Of a stretch of DNA of 24,991 bases, positions 1 through 7,394 are shown piece after piece. The stretch's first letter is position 1. Each line of letters begins with the position of its first letter. The notes under the pieces were generated by a model. That model was given only the letters and a program-made list of their open reading frames with translations, had not been told where the DNA came from and did not search any database. Source of the DNA: CAZDAM01 sp964503595. GTDB lineage: Bacteria > Muiribacteriota > UBA6191. A program made the translations under genes and the position numbers. The stretch lies in NCBI GenBank assembly GCA_964503595.1, contig CAZDAM010000050.1, positions 1 to 24,991 of the forward strand. Reading direction: 5' to 3'.

Positions 1-3000
1 AAACCTGAAGACGGATGCAGGCCTGAGGGAACGGCAAGATTATGGGCAACGGGAACCGAAACATTCACCTGCATGATGTTCTGAACCGGACCAACACAAA
101 GATCCCGGGAAGGAAAGAATCCTCCGGCTATAGGCGGCAGGCTGTCCAGAAGAAAGGTATGAATTCTGGAAGTCGTATTGCCTGATTGATCCAAAGCCTC
201 GATCTCAATTCTCCAGTTTCCGTCCGAAGTGCCATCATAGGGAGGAACAGAAACCAGAAACTTGCGTTTCTGATTCAGGCTCAGAACCGTCGTCGTGGTC
301 AACTCCACATTCTGGCCAAAAGGGTCAAAAAGCTGGAAGTCAGAAGCCTGAATATCCACATCCAGCCTCTCCACAATCAGATCCACAAAAGCCTGGGATC
401 CGGTTTCCGGGAAACGTGAAATCACGGAATTATTCGTCGGGTTTGTCAGAATCAAAGGCTGGGCAATCGGGGTACTGTCCATGACGAAATTGGAATAAAA
501 CGTCCTGCGGTTCCCCACCCGATCCTGTCCTTTTGCCGCAATCCGATAGACTCCATCCTGTAAGAGCCCAGGAACCCGAACCGCCAGATCAAAACCGGCC
601 GGAGGAGTTACTGGAATGATCACAACCGCGGATTCCGGATTCACAGCCAGAGGACCGTTGACCGTCAGACTCAAGGCCGAAGTATCCACACCGGAGCGAT
701 CCAGACTTCCGTTGGAAGGCAGGAAATCATTGAAATTCACAGCCACGATAAAATTGCTCTGATTCAGCCTCTGGCCCTGAACTGGCTGAAAATCGGGCTG
801 AATCGCGATCTGGACAAAGTCCGGGCCCGTTGTCACCACATTGGGAGCCAGAGAATCCACATAGAATACGGTGGTGACCGAACTGGACTGAACGGGCTGG
901 CCAAACAGGTCAACGCCCCCAAAGATGTTTGCTGCCACCTGGCCATCAAACTGCCCCGGACGGGAGCGGACAGAGTAGAGGTAATCAAAGATCTGGGTGG
1001 CTCCATCGGTAGTCCCCACAGCCGTAAGCACTTCAGCCGCCAGCGGATCAGAACCAAACTGGCTTAACTCCAGCACCGGAGCCTGAATCATGGGTACAAA
1101 AGTCCTAAGCCTCAGTCTCACTGGTTCAATCGGAGTAAAAAGCGAGGTCAGAAGGGAGGGAGGGAGACTCACCGGAGGAAAGACATCGGTTTCACCGGGA
1201 AGACCGAAAAAATCCACCAGGGACAGGGAAGCCACCGGAGCCCCATCTGGAAGGTAGAAGACTTCCACAGGAACCGCCTGGGAAGGATCCGTATTATCCA
1301 GAGCATCAATAGCCTGGACCCAGATCGTCGTAGGTATGGAAGGATTGGCCGGAAAATGGGTAATTGGAACCTCAAGATCAAAACTTCCTTCCTCATCCGG
1401 ACGGGTCACAAAATAGGAAGCCACCGTGGAAGTACTGGGAAAGGAGCGAAAGAAACTGTCTTCTCTTGGAATGGACTGGGGAGAAGAACGGGGAAGCCTT
1501 GGAACCGCCTGACCCGTTACAAAGCTCCCCGGAGCCGTTGAAGGAGTCAGAACCACAGCCTTGGCAAAGAAGTCAGCTGAAGGTAGCCCTTCGATTTCCA
1601 CCGCATCCCGGGAATCCAGCTGCCCCCGAATCCGGATCCGGTCCGCAGAAGTATAAATCTGATGCTTTCCGGTCGTGGCAATCAGGGCCGGCTCAATCAC
1701 ATTGGGAGAACGTCCTGGCTCCACATCCCGCATGACTTCGATCGAGCGAACCGCTCCCCCGATATTGTTTTCATCAAAGCCACGAAGCTGGATGACTTCC
1801 CTGACCGACTCCGGAATCGCCGTTACATCGACCTGAAATTCAAATGCGGCATCAGTAACGTTGAGACCAGAAACATCGGATACCAGATTACTGACATGAG
1901 CCGAAGTCAGCTCCACCCGATCCACCCGGGTAATTCCATCCACAACCCGGCCCTTCAGAATCAGGGTATCGGCATTGCCCGGATCCGGAATCTGGGGGGC
2001 GGCTGCTCCTGGCCCATTGTCCACGGTGAGCTCAGGAGAAATCAGGGAAATCACATACTGATCGTTATCCGCTCCCAGCTGGTTCGGGCCGGGGTAGTTA
2101 TTGTCCGGTCCGCTTTCTTCCCGATCCTGATCCGAAATAATGATCTGGGGTCCAGTAGAATCTTTGACAAAGCTTACACTTGTGGTCAGGGCAGACGGAT
2201 TTCCCACCTGATCAAAAAGCCTGACAATCAGATCGATGGGCCCATCCACAAAACCATTCAGGTTGATGCGCCGACGAAACGTAAAACTGTCCGGCACATC
2301 CCCGAAGAAATCCACCCCGGTCAGTCCCTGACCCCCCAGGGGGGATGGAGCTACATTCCAGCTTGGGTCGTTATCCAGACTGGAGCTCGCTGAGGCCCCC
2401 GTAGAGAAGTTACCCTGACCCAAGGTGGTAAACCGGGAAGCCTGACCGCTTGAATCAATGACAAAAAGCTCCATTTCCACGGAACCGTGCTCGCGAAGAT
2501 CCAGAAAAGGCAGACTGGGCACAAAAGCATTGGAACTTTCAACCTCGACCTGAAGAATTGTACTGGTCACAATTCCCACTCCTACGGAAGGCAGGACAAA
2601 AATTGGGTTCTGGGGGGGCTCCAGGTCCTTGATCAGATAGAGAGCTCTGGTTGTCTCAGAAGTATTCAGCTGGGGATCCGTCGGATAGATCAGCATCTGA
2701 TAGCCCCGCTGGCCACCAATGGCCGGATGAGGACCGCTGGGAGAGGCAGTAGAATCAGGATCTTCGGGGCTTACGTCAATGATCTGGGTAAAATTACCGG
2801 CAAAAGTAGGAATCTGCTCAAAATGACCATTTTTGCCCGCCCTGGTAACAAGCAGTCCGTCATCCCGGCGCAAATCCACCTGAACGGTATTTTCGTCATT
2901 GCGCTCATCATCAACCCTTCCGGAAATCCTGAAAACTTCCGCCTGATAGGTTGTATAGGGCATGGGAGGCTCTTCCTGATCCCCGACAATCAGAAAGGGC

Positions 3001-4466
3001 TGGGGGGGATCAAAAGAGACCTCAAAACTGTTGGGAGGCAAAGTGTCCCGGATCACCTGGATCACCGTCGTCGTACCAGCCACTCTCTGTCCACTGGGAA
3101 GCAGGGAACCCGGGCTCTGGCCGTTTCGGGTCAGGGCAGCCAGAAAGTCATCCGAACTGGCCCAGATTTCATAATCCCCATCCAGCATGGCGGTGAAGTT
3201 GTAGGTAAAGGTCTGGTAAAGGCCCGGGGCAAGGCTCGGGCCAAAAGGGTATTTCACTGGAAAAGGTGTTTCGGAAGGATAGATCGGGCTGTTATAGGGG
3301 AAGGCAATATCTTCATCCGGATAAGTTACCTGAGGAGTCCCGGGAGTCCCCACCTGAACAGAAATCGCATAGGGTCCGGTAATCGTGGTTTTCCGGGCAA
3401 TCTCCGGGTTGATTGACGACGAGAACTGGACCGCAAAGAGATTGCTGTCCACAAAGGCATTGGATTCCGGCTTGGGGATCGCCCCCGGAAGACCATTCTG
3501 CCCAAAAAGAGAAGGATTATTAAAAACAAAACCGCTGTATTCCAGGGTCAGAGGCACCCCGGTTCCGGCGGAATTGGTTGCATTGAACAAATCCAGCTTA
3601 TTGAAAACCACCGTATAGCGAAAACGGTTGAACAAAGGATCCGTGCTCCCCCGAGGAACTTCCACCAGCAAGGGGGCATCAATGCAGTTCGGGGTTCCCT
3701 GACAGCGGAAATGGTTGATAAAAGGACTGGCTGGTGGCCCCTGATCCGTATCAATAAAGATGAAATCCCCCTGGGCCACCCCTTCCTGGAAGACATGGGG
3801 GCCAAAAAACCAGGGGGTTGGCCCTGTCTCCCCGGTAACAGTGGTCAGACTGCTCGCCGTCGCCCCCGTCACCGCCACCGCCGTATTGGCCGGAAAATCA
3901 GCCCCGGCAGGAACTGCTGGACCCGCCGGGACACTGATGACCACAGCAGCTCCGGCGGGGGGAGTAAAAGTCACGGTACAGTTTCCCCCGGCCGCCGCTG
4001 GCACACAGGTCACTGCACCGTTATTCAGGGCAATCGGGATATTGAAAGTTCCGGGAGGATTGGGAATTTCAATAAAAACAGGCCTGCCATCAGCCTCTCT
4101 GGCCCAGGCCAGAAGCTGGGTCCGGCCCTCAAGCATGGGCAGATTCGGACTGCGCACCAGAAGCTCAGGATTCGTCGGGTTATTGAAGGGGGGATGAGTA
4201 ATTTCCCCTACATGGAGAATCTGGCCAAACTGGTTGTAAAAGGCGACTTCCACTTCCCCCTCACTGGAAAGAATCAGGGGTTCATTGGAAACTTCAATCA
4301 CATACTGGAAGGGAGACAGGAACTGAGCCCCATTTTCAAAACCTTCAATCACATGATCGCCCTCATTGGGTTCCTCTTCATAACGGAAGACGGAAATGGC
4401 TCCAAAACCGGAATTGAGGAACAAAAACAGACAAAAAAGGAAATAGGCCCACGAATTTGTGCGCAT
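1..4466 (-). CDS. Giant secreted Ig-like repeat protein (C-terminus beyond left edge)
   Basis: An uninterrupted minus-strand frame runs from an ATG at 4466 to the left edge, giving at least 1488 residues with no stop; the C-terminus is outside the window. Residues 1-22 look like a signal peptide (MRTNSW, then a Phe/Leu-rich core ending near SGFGA), so the protein is exported. The rest is beta-rich and Pro/Gly/Asp/Asn-rich with few cysteines. Several segments end in a D-x-x-G-N stretch followed 10-15 residues later by Phe and D-S/T-x-x-P (near residues 750, 1310 and 1425), the usual look of tandem Ig-like (Big-type) domains. Residues about 165-215 are Ala/Val/Pro/Gly-rich low complexity. It follows the pilin terminator, so it probably has its own promoter. 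A surface or adhesin-like role is inference. No cell-wall, T9SS or autotransporter domain is visible in the part present. No Shine-Dalgarno precedes the start. Confidence 0.85.
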   Translation of the reverse strand, partial: MRTNSWAYFLFCLFLFLNSGFGAISVFRYEEEPNEGDHVIEGFENGAQFLSPFQYVIEVSNEPLILSSEGEVEVAFYNQFGQILHVGEITHPPFNNPTNPELLVRSPNLPMLEGRTQLLAWAREADGRPVFIEIPNPPGTFNIPIALNNGAVTCVPAAAGGNCTVTFTPPAGAAVVISVPAGPAVPAGADFPANTAVAVTGATASSLTTVTGETGPTPWFFGPHVFQEGVAQGDFIFIDTDQGPPASPFINHFRCQGTPNCIDAPLLVEVPRGSTDPLFNRFRYTVVFNKLDLFNATNSAGTGVPLTLEYSGFVFNNPSLFGQNGLPGAIPKPESNAFVDSNLFAVQFSSSINPEIARKTTITGPYAISVQVGTPGTPQVTYPDEDIAFPYNSPIYPSETPFPVKYPFGPSLAPGLYQTFTYNFTAMLDGDYEIWASSDDFLAALTRNGQSPGSLLPSGQRVAGTTTVIQVIRDTLPPNSFEVSFDPPQPFLIVGDQEEPPMPYTTYQAEVFRISGRVDDERNDENTVQVDLRRDDGLLVTRAGKNGHFEQIPTFAGNFTQIIDVSPEDPDSTASPSGPHPAIGGQRGYQMLIYPTDPQLNTSETTRALYLIKDLEPPQNPIFVLPSVGVGIVTSTILQVEVESSNAFVPSLPFLDLREHGSVEMELFVIDSSGQASRFTTLGQGNFSTGASASSSLDNDPSWNVAPSPLGGQGLTGVDFFGDVPDSFTFRRRINLNGFVDGPIDLIVRLFDQVGNPSALTTSVSFVKDSTGPQIIISDQDREESGPDNNYPGPNQLGADNDQYVISLISPELTVDNGPGAAAPQIPDPGNADTLILKGRVVDGITRVDRVELTSAHVSNLVSDVSGLNVTDAAFEFQVDVTAIPESVREVIQLRGFDENNIGGAVRSIEVMRDVEPGRSPNVIEPALIATTGKHQIYTSADRIRIRGQLDSRDAVEIEGLPSADFFAKAVVLTPSTAPGSFVTGQAVPRLPRSSPQSIPREDSFFRSFPSTSTVASYFVTRPDEEGSFDLEVPITHFPANPSIPTTIWVQAIDALDNTDPSQAVPVEVFYLPDGAPVASLSLVDFFGLPGETDVFPPVSLPPSLLTSLFTPIEPVRLRLRTFVPMIQAPVLELSQFGSDPLAAEVLTAVGTTDGATQIFDYLYSVRSRPGQFDGQVAANIFGGVDLFGQPVQSSSVTTVFYVDSLAPNVVTTGPDFVQIAIQPDFQPVQGQRLNQSNFIVAVNFNDFLPSNGSLDRSGVDTSALSLTVNGPLAVNPESAVVIIPVTPPAGFDLAVRVPGLLQDGVYRIAAKGQDRVGNRRTFYSNFVMDSTPIAQPLILTNPTNNSVISRFPETGSQAFVDLIVERLDVDIQASDFQLFDPFGQNVELTTTTVLSLNQKRKFLVSVPPYDGTSDGNWRIEIEALDQSGNTTSRIHTFLLDSLPPIAGGFFPSRDLCVGPVQNIMQVNVSVPVAHNLAVPSGLHPSSG

Positions 4467-4476
4467 GAAGACAGGG

Positions 4477-4482
4477 AGTATA
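4477..4482 (-). promoter_or_regulatory. Possible -10 element of the giant secreted protein gene
   Basis: TATACT on the minus strand ends 10 bases before the ATG at 4466. There is no good -35 hexamer at 16-18 bases and no Shine-Dalgarno between it and the ATG. If used, transcription would start within a few bases of the start codon. The same element sits before tgt (23265-23270). Confidence 0.3.
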
Positions 4483-4524
4483 ACAGGAGACCCCTTCCTC
4501 CTTCATCCAGAGCCGGCCCCAAGG

Positions 4525-4553
4525 TAAAAAAAAATCCCGCCGAAGCGGGATTT
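4525..4553 (-). terminator. Intrinsic terminator after the pilin gene
   Basis: On the minus strand a perfect 9-bp stem (AAATCCCGC / GCGGGATTT) with a TTCG tetraloop runs straight into a run of T residues. It lies 19 bases after the pilin stop and closes the lipoprotein-to-pilin unit, separating it from the giant secreted protein gene. Confidence 0.9.
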
Positions 4554-4571
4554 GATAGAAATCTGGTCCGA

Positions 4572-4973
4572 TCAGGAACCGCATTTTCCGGTGCCAGCTT
4601 CGTTACATGAACTATCCATACATGTATCGATCGCTCCGTGGAACGTACACCAGACATCGCCCGCATCATTGGACTGATAGTTCTGCTCACCGGTAGCGCA
4701 TCCTGGATCATCCGGAACTGAGGAAAGATAATTTTCACTCTTCAAAATCTCCAGACTAGCTTTTCCGTTTATCGTCATGCTGATCCCATAGTCCAGATTG
4801 TACATTTCCAGAGCCCCCAGAATGGTTTTCTGATTGGCATAGCAGGCCCGCATATTGGATTTGCGGCGGGCTTCACGGAAGTTGGGAACCGCAATGGCTG
4901 CCAGTACCCCGATAATGGCGACCACAATCATCAGCTCGATGAGAGTAAAGCCGCGGCGATTCATCCTCTTCAT
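4572..4973 (-). CDS. Type IV pilin-like / GspG-like prepilin
   Basis: The 133-residue product has a class III (prepilin) signal: a basic leader MKRMNRRG cleaved by a prepilin peptidase before F9, then FTLIEL with the conserved Glu at mature position 5 (E13), and a hydrophobic helix to about residue 30. The ATG at 4973 is chosen over one at 5009 because AAAGGAG lies about 6 bases upstream and the leader is then of normal length. The C-terminal half is short and Cys-rich (C44, C92, C109, C118, C123, C131), with a D-P-G-C-x2-G...Y...G-x-V-x-C-x2-H-G pattern at 90-113. It is last in the pilB-pilT-pilC run, just before a terminator. It could be the major pilin or a pseudopilin; the length and the GspG-like body leave both open. 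Confidence 0.9.
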   Translation of the reverse strand: MKRMNRRGFTLIELMIVVAIIGVLAAIAVPNFREARRKSNMRACYANQKTILGALEMYNLDYGISMTINGKASLEILKSENYLSSVPDDPGCATGEQNYQSNDAGDVWCTFHGAIDTCMDSSCNEAGTGKCGS

Positions 4974-4983
4974 TGTTACTCCT

Positions 4984-4998
4984 TTTGCAAAGTGCAAA
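4984..4998. repeat. Palindrome upstream of the pilin ribosome binding site
   Basis: Perfect inverted repeat TTTGCA-AAG-TGCAAA lies in the 72-base gap between pilC and the pilin and touches the pilin Shine-Dalgarno (4979-4985). It could be a small operator or an mRNA hairpin affecting ribosome access. Function is inference. Confidence 0.4.
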
Positions 4999-5045
4999 CA
5001 CTCTAACATTCAGACGCCTTAAGAGTCTTCCCGTTCAAATTATTT

Positions 5046-6245
5046 TTACTGACTATTCACCAGGGTCAACATGGGCATAAAGACCGCAAGGACGATACCA
5101 CCGATAATCAGACCCATCAGTACAATCACAACCGGCTCGATGATGGAAGTCAGGCCTTTCACGGCATTGTCTACTTCCACCTCATAAAAGTCGGCAATCT
5201 TCATCAACATCTTGTCCAGTTCCCCGGTTTCTTCACCCACCGAAATCATCTGGACCACCATCATAGGAAATACCCGCGAATTCTTCAGGGGCTCAGCAAT
5301 GCTTTCCCCTTCCCGAATCGAGTTGCGGGTTTCATCCACAGCTTCCTTGATGACGCAATTCCCGGCAGTTGCCGCCGTAACCTCAAGAGCCTGCAAAATC
5401 GGCACCCCGGAAGTAATCATGGTTCCAAGGGTACGGGTAAAACGGGCTACCGCCAGCTTCTTCATCATCATCCCGATAGCCGGAACCCTTAAGATATTCA
5501 CATCGTAAATTCTTGAGCCCCGATCGGTTTTGAAGAACTCGAGAATAGCAATCGGGATCAGGAAAATGCAGGGAATGATAACAAACCACCAGTTGATGAG
5601 AATGTCAGACATCGCCAGCAGGAACTTGGTCACTGCCGGAAGTTCCACATTCATGGATTCAAAGATCGACTTGAACTGAGGCAATACGAACATCACAAGA
5701 GCCAGTACGATCAGGCCGGCAATCGAAAGAATCACCACCGGATAGGTCAGGGCTCCCTTGACCTTCGATTTCAAAGCTTCCGAGCTTTCAAGATAGGTCG
5801 CAAGGCGCTTGAGAATCCCATCAAGAATACCCCCGGCCTCACCGGCACGAACAAGATTCACGAACAATACGTCAAATACCCTCGGATGCTTGCCCAATGC
5901 CGAAGAAAGGGTGGAACCCCCTTCAACATCTGTTCTGACCTGGCCCAGTATCTTACCAAAAGCCGGATTTTCGGTCTGTTGCTGCAAAATGGCCAGACAG
6001 CGTACCAGAGGCACCCCGGAAGACATCATGACAGAAAACATCTGGGCAAAAATGGAAACATCCTTGGATGTAACCTTACCCCCAAAGATGTTGATGGAAA
6101 AAGCCTGCTGCTTCTTTTCCAGCTTGGAAACGAAATAGCCACGTTCCCGAAGACGGGCCCTTACCTGAGCCTCACTATCCCCTTCGATCTCACCCTGAAG
6201 GACTTTCCCTTCCAGATTTTTCGCTTTATATGCGTAAGTTGCCAT
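5046..6245 (-). CDS. pilC: Type IV pilus inner-membrane platform protein PilC
   Basis: This 399-residue protein belongs to the PilC/GspF family, the polytopic inner-membrane platform on which the PilB and PilT ATPases act. The N-terminus MATYAYKAKNLEGK with G-E-I-E-x(2)-S-x(3)-V is the standard family opening. Two T2SF domains follow (about 68-190 and 270-395). Hydrophobic segments occur near 168-190, 218-240 and 370-395. The second domain has the typical TLGTMITSGVPILQALE and ISVGEETGELDKML stretches. Length matches the family (about 400). The ATG at 6245 has GGGAGG four bases upstream. It lies between pilT (65 bases) and the pilin (72 bases). PilC rather than GspF is favoured because PilT is adjacent. 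Confidence 0.95.
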   Translation of the reverse strand: MATYAYKAKNLEGKVLQGEIEGDSEAQVRARLRERGYFVSKLEKKQQAFSINIFGGKVTSKDVSIFAQMFSVMMSSGVPLVRCLAILQQQTENPAFGKILGQVRTDVEGGSTLSSALGKHPRVFDVLFVNLVRAGEAGGILDGILKRLATYLESSEALKSKVKGALTYPVVILSIAGLIVLALVMFVLPQFKSIFESMNVELPAVTKFLLAMSDILINWWFVIIPCIFLIPIAILEFFKTDRGSRIYDVNILRVPAIGMMMKKLAVARFTRTLGTMITSGVPILQALEVTAATAGNCVIKEAVDETRNSIREGESIAEPLKNSRVFPMMVVQMISVGEETGELDKMLMKIADFYEVEVDNAVKGLTSIIEPVVIVLMGLIIGGIVLAVFMPMLTLVNSQ

Positions 6246-6268
6246 GAAACCTCCCGCCCGATTCTTCC

Positions 6269-6298
6269 ATTATACGTTTGATCGGAAGAACGGTTCAA
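6269..6298 (-). promoter_or_regulatory. Possible internal promoter before pilC
   Basis: In the pilT-pilC gap the minus strand reads TTGAAC (6293-6298), an 18-base spacer, then a perfect TATAAT (6269-6274), about 24 bases before the pilC ATG. It could boost pilC and pilin independently of upstream genes. A 7-bp inverted repeat (TTCTTCC 6262-6268 / GGAAGAA 6284-6290) overlaps it and might be an operator. Confidence 0.45.
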
Positions 6299-6310
6299 TG
6301 CAGGAAAAGC

Positions 6311-7369
6311 CTATTCCTTCAGCATTCTTGACAGTTCGTCCTGCTTGGTGGAATGACGCATGGCCTCTTCATAGGTAATTTCCCCGCGCTTATATAAATT
6401 CTTAAGGGAATTTTCAAAAGTGGCCATCCCCAGATTCTGGGAAGTTTGCATAATCGTGTAAAGCTGCTGAATTTTGTGCTCCCGCACACAGTTCTGTACA
6501 GCAGAATTGGCCAGCAGGATTTCCTGGGCCACCACACGCCCTTTACCAGAAGCCAGTGGAATCAGCTGCTGGGCAATTACGCCCCTTAACACAAAGGAAA
6601 GCTGGGTTGTCACCTGAGACTGCTGGTGGGGTGGAAACATATCCACAATCCTGTTGATGGTCTGGGCAGCATCGGTAGTGTGAAGGGTTCCGAAGACAAG
6701 GTGACCCGTTTCTGCCAGGGTCATACCTGCATGAATCGTCTCCAGATCACGCATCTCCCCTACCAGAACTACATCCGGATCCTCGCGCAGAACGTGCCTT
6801 AGGGCTTCGTTGAAGGAAATCGTATCCACGTGCAGCTCACGCTGATTCACAATCGATTTCTTGTGATAGTGCAGATACTCGATCGGATCCTCAATCGTGA
6901 TGATGTGCTTGCGCTGGTTTTCATTGATGGTATCAATGAGGGCGGCCAGGGTTGTGGACTTCCCGGAACCTGTCGGCCCGGTCACCAGAACCAGTCCTTT
7001 ATGCATCTCGGAAAACTTGCGGCAGACCGGCAGAACTCCCAGCTCATCAAGCGATGGAATCGAAGAGGGAATGATCCTGAAAGCAGCTGCAATACAGCCA
7101 CGCTGACGGTAGACATTCACACGGAAACGGCCAAAACCATGCACGGAGTAGGAAAGATCCAGCTCCATGGTTTCCTCAAATTCCTTCTGCTGCTCGGAAG
7201 TGAGCATGTTGTACACCAGGGATCGCGTATCCATTGGAGTCAAAACGTCCAGATCGGTTTTTACGAGCTCGCCATCCACCCGGATCACCGGAGGAATTCC
7301 CACCGTCAGGTGCAAATCGGAGGCTTCGTTGTCCACCACCAGATTCAAGAGATCATTGAGTACGAACAT
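6311..7369 (-). CDS. pilT: Type IV pilus retraction ATPase PilT
   Basis: The 352-residue cytoplasmic ATPase powers pilus disassembly and so twitching motility and DNA uptake. In order it shows the N-terminal PAS-like domain (residues 1-105, with ASDLHLTVG), Walker A GPTGSGKST (131-139), the Asp box IITIEDPIEY (156-165), Walker B DVVLVGEMRD (199-208) and the His box TGHLVFGTLHT (221-231). The stretch AVQNCVREHK sits where PilT proteins carry the AIRNLIRE retraction motif, so the motif is recognisable but altered. Length is normal (about 345-350). The ATG at 7369 has GGGAG six bases upstream. It is 25 bases after pilB. A PilU-type accessory retraction ATPase cannot be excluded, but length and motif favour PilT. 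Confidence 0.96.
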   Translation of the reverse strand: MFVLNDLLNLVVDNEASDLHLTVGIPPVIRVDGELVKTDLDVLTPMDTRSLVYNMLTSEQQKEFEETMELDLSYSVHGFGRFRVNVYRQRGCIAAAFRIIPSSIPSLDELGVLPVCRKFSEMHKGLVLVTGPTGSGKSTTLAALIDTINENQRKHIITIEDPIEYLHYHKKSIVNQRELHVDTISFNEALRHVLREDPDVVLVGEMRDLETIHAGMTLAETGHLVFGTLHTTDAAQTINRIVDMFPPHQQSQVTTQLSFVLRGVIAQQLIPLASGKGRVVAQEILLANSAVQNCVREHKIQQLYTIMQTSQNLGMATFENSLKNLYKRGEITYEEAMRHSTKQDELSRMLKE

Positions 7370-7394
7370 GAATTACTCCCGGGAATTTCCCTGA

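Noticed and set aside
2332..2344. CCCCCC-A-GGGGGG palindrome as a terminator
   Set aside because: It lies inside the open reading frame of the giant protein, the loop would be too small and no T-run follows.
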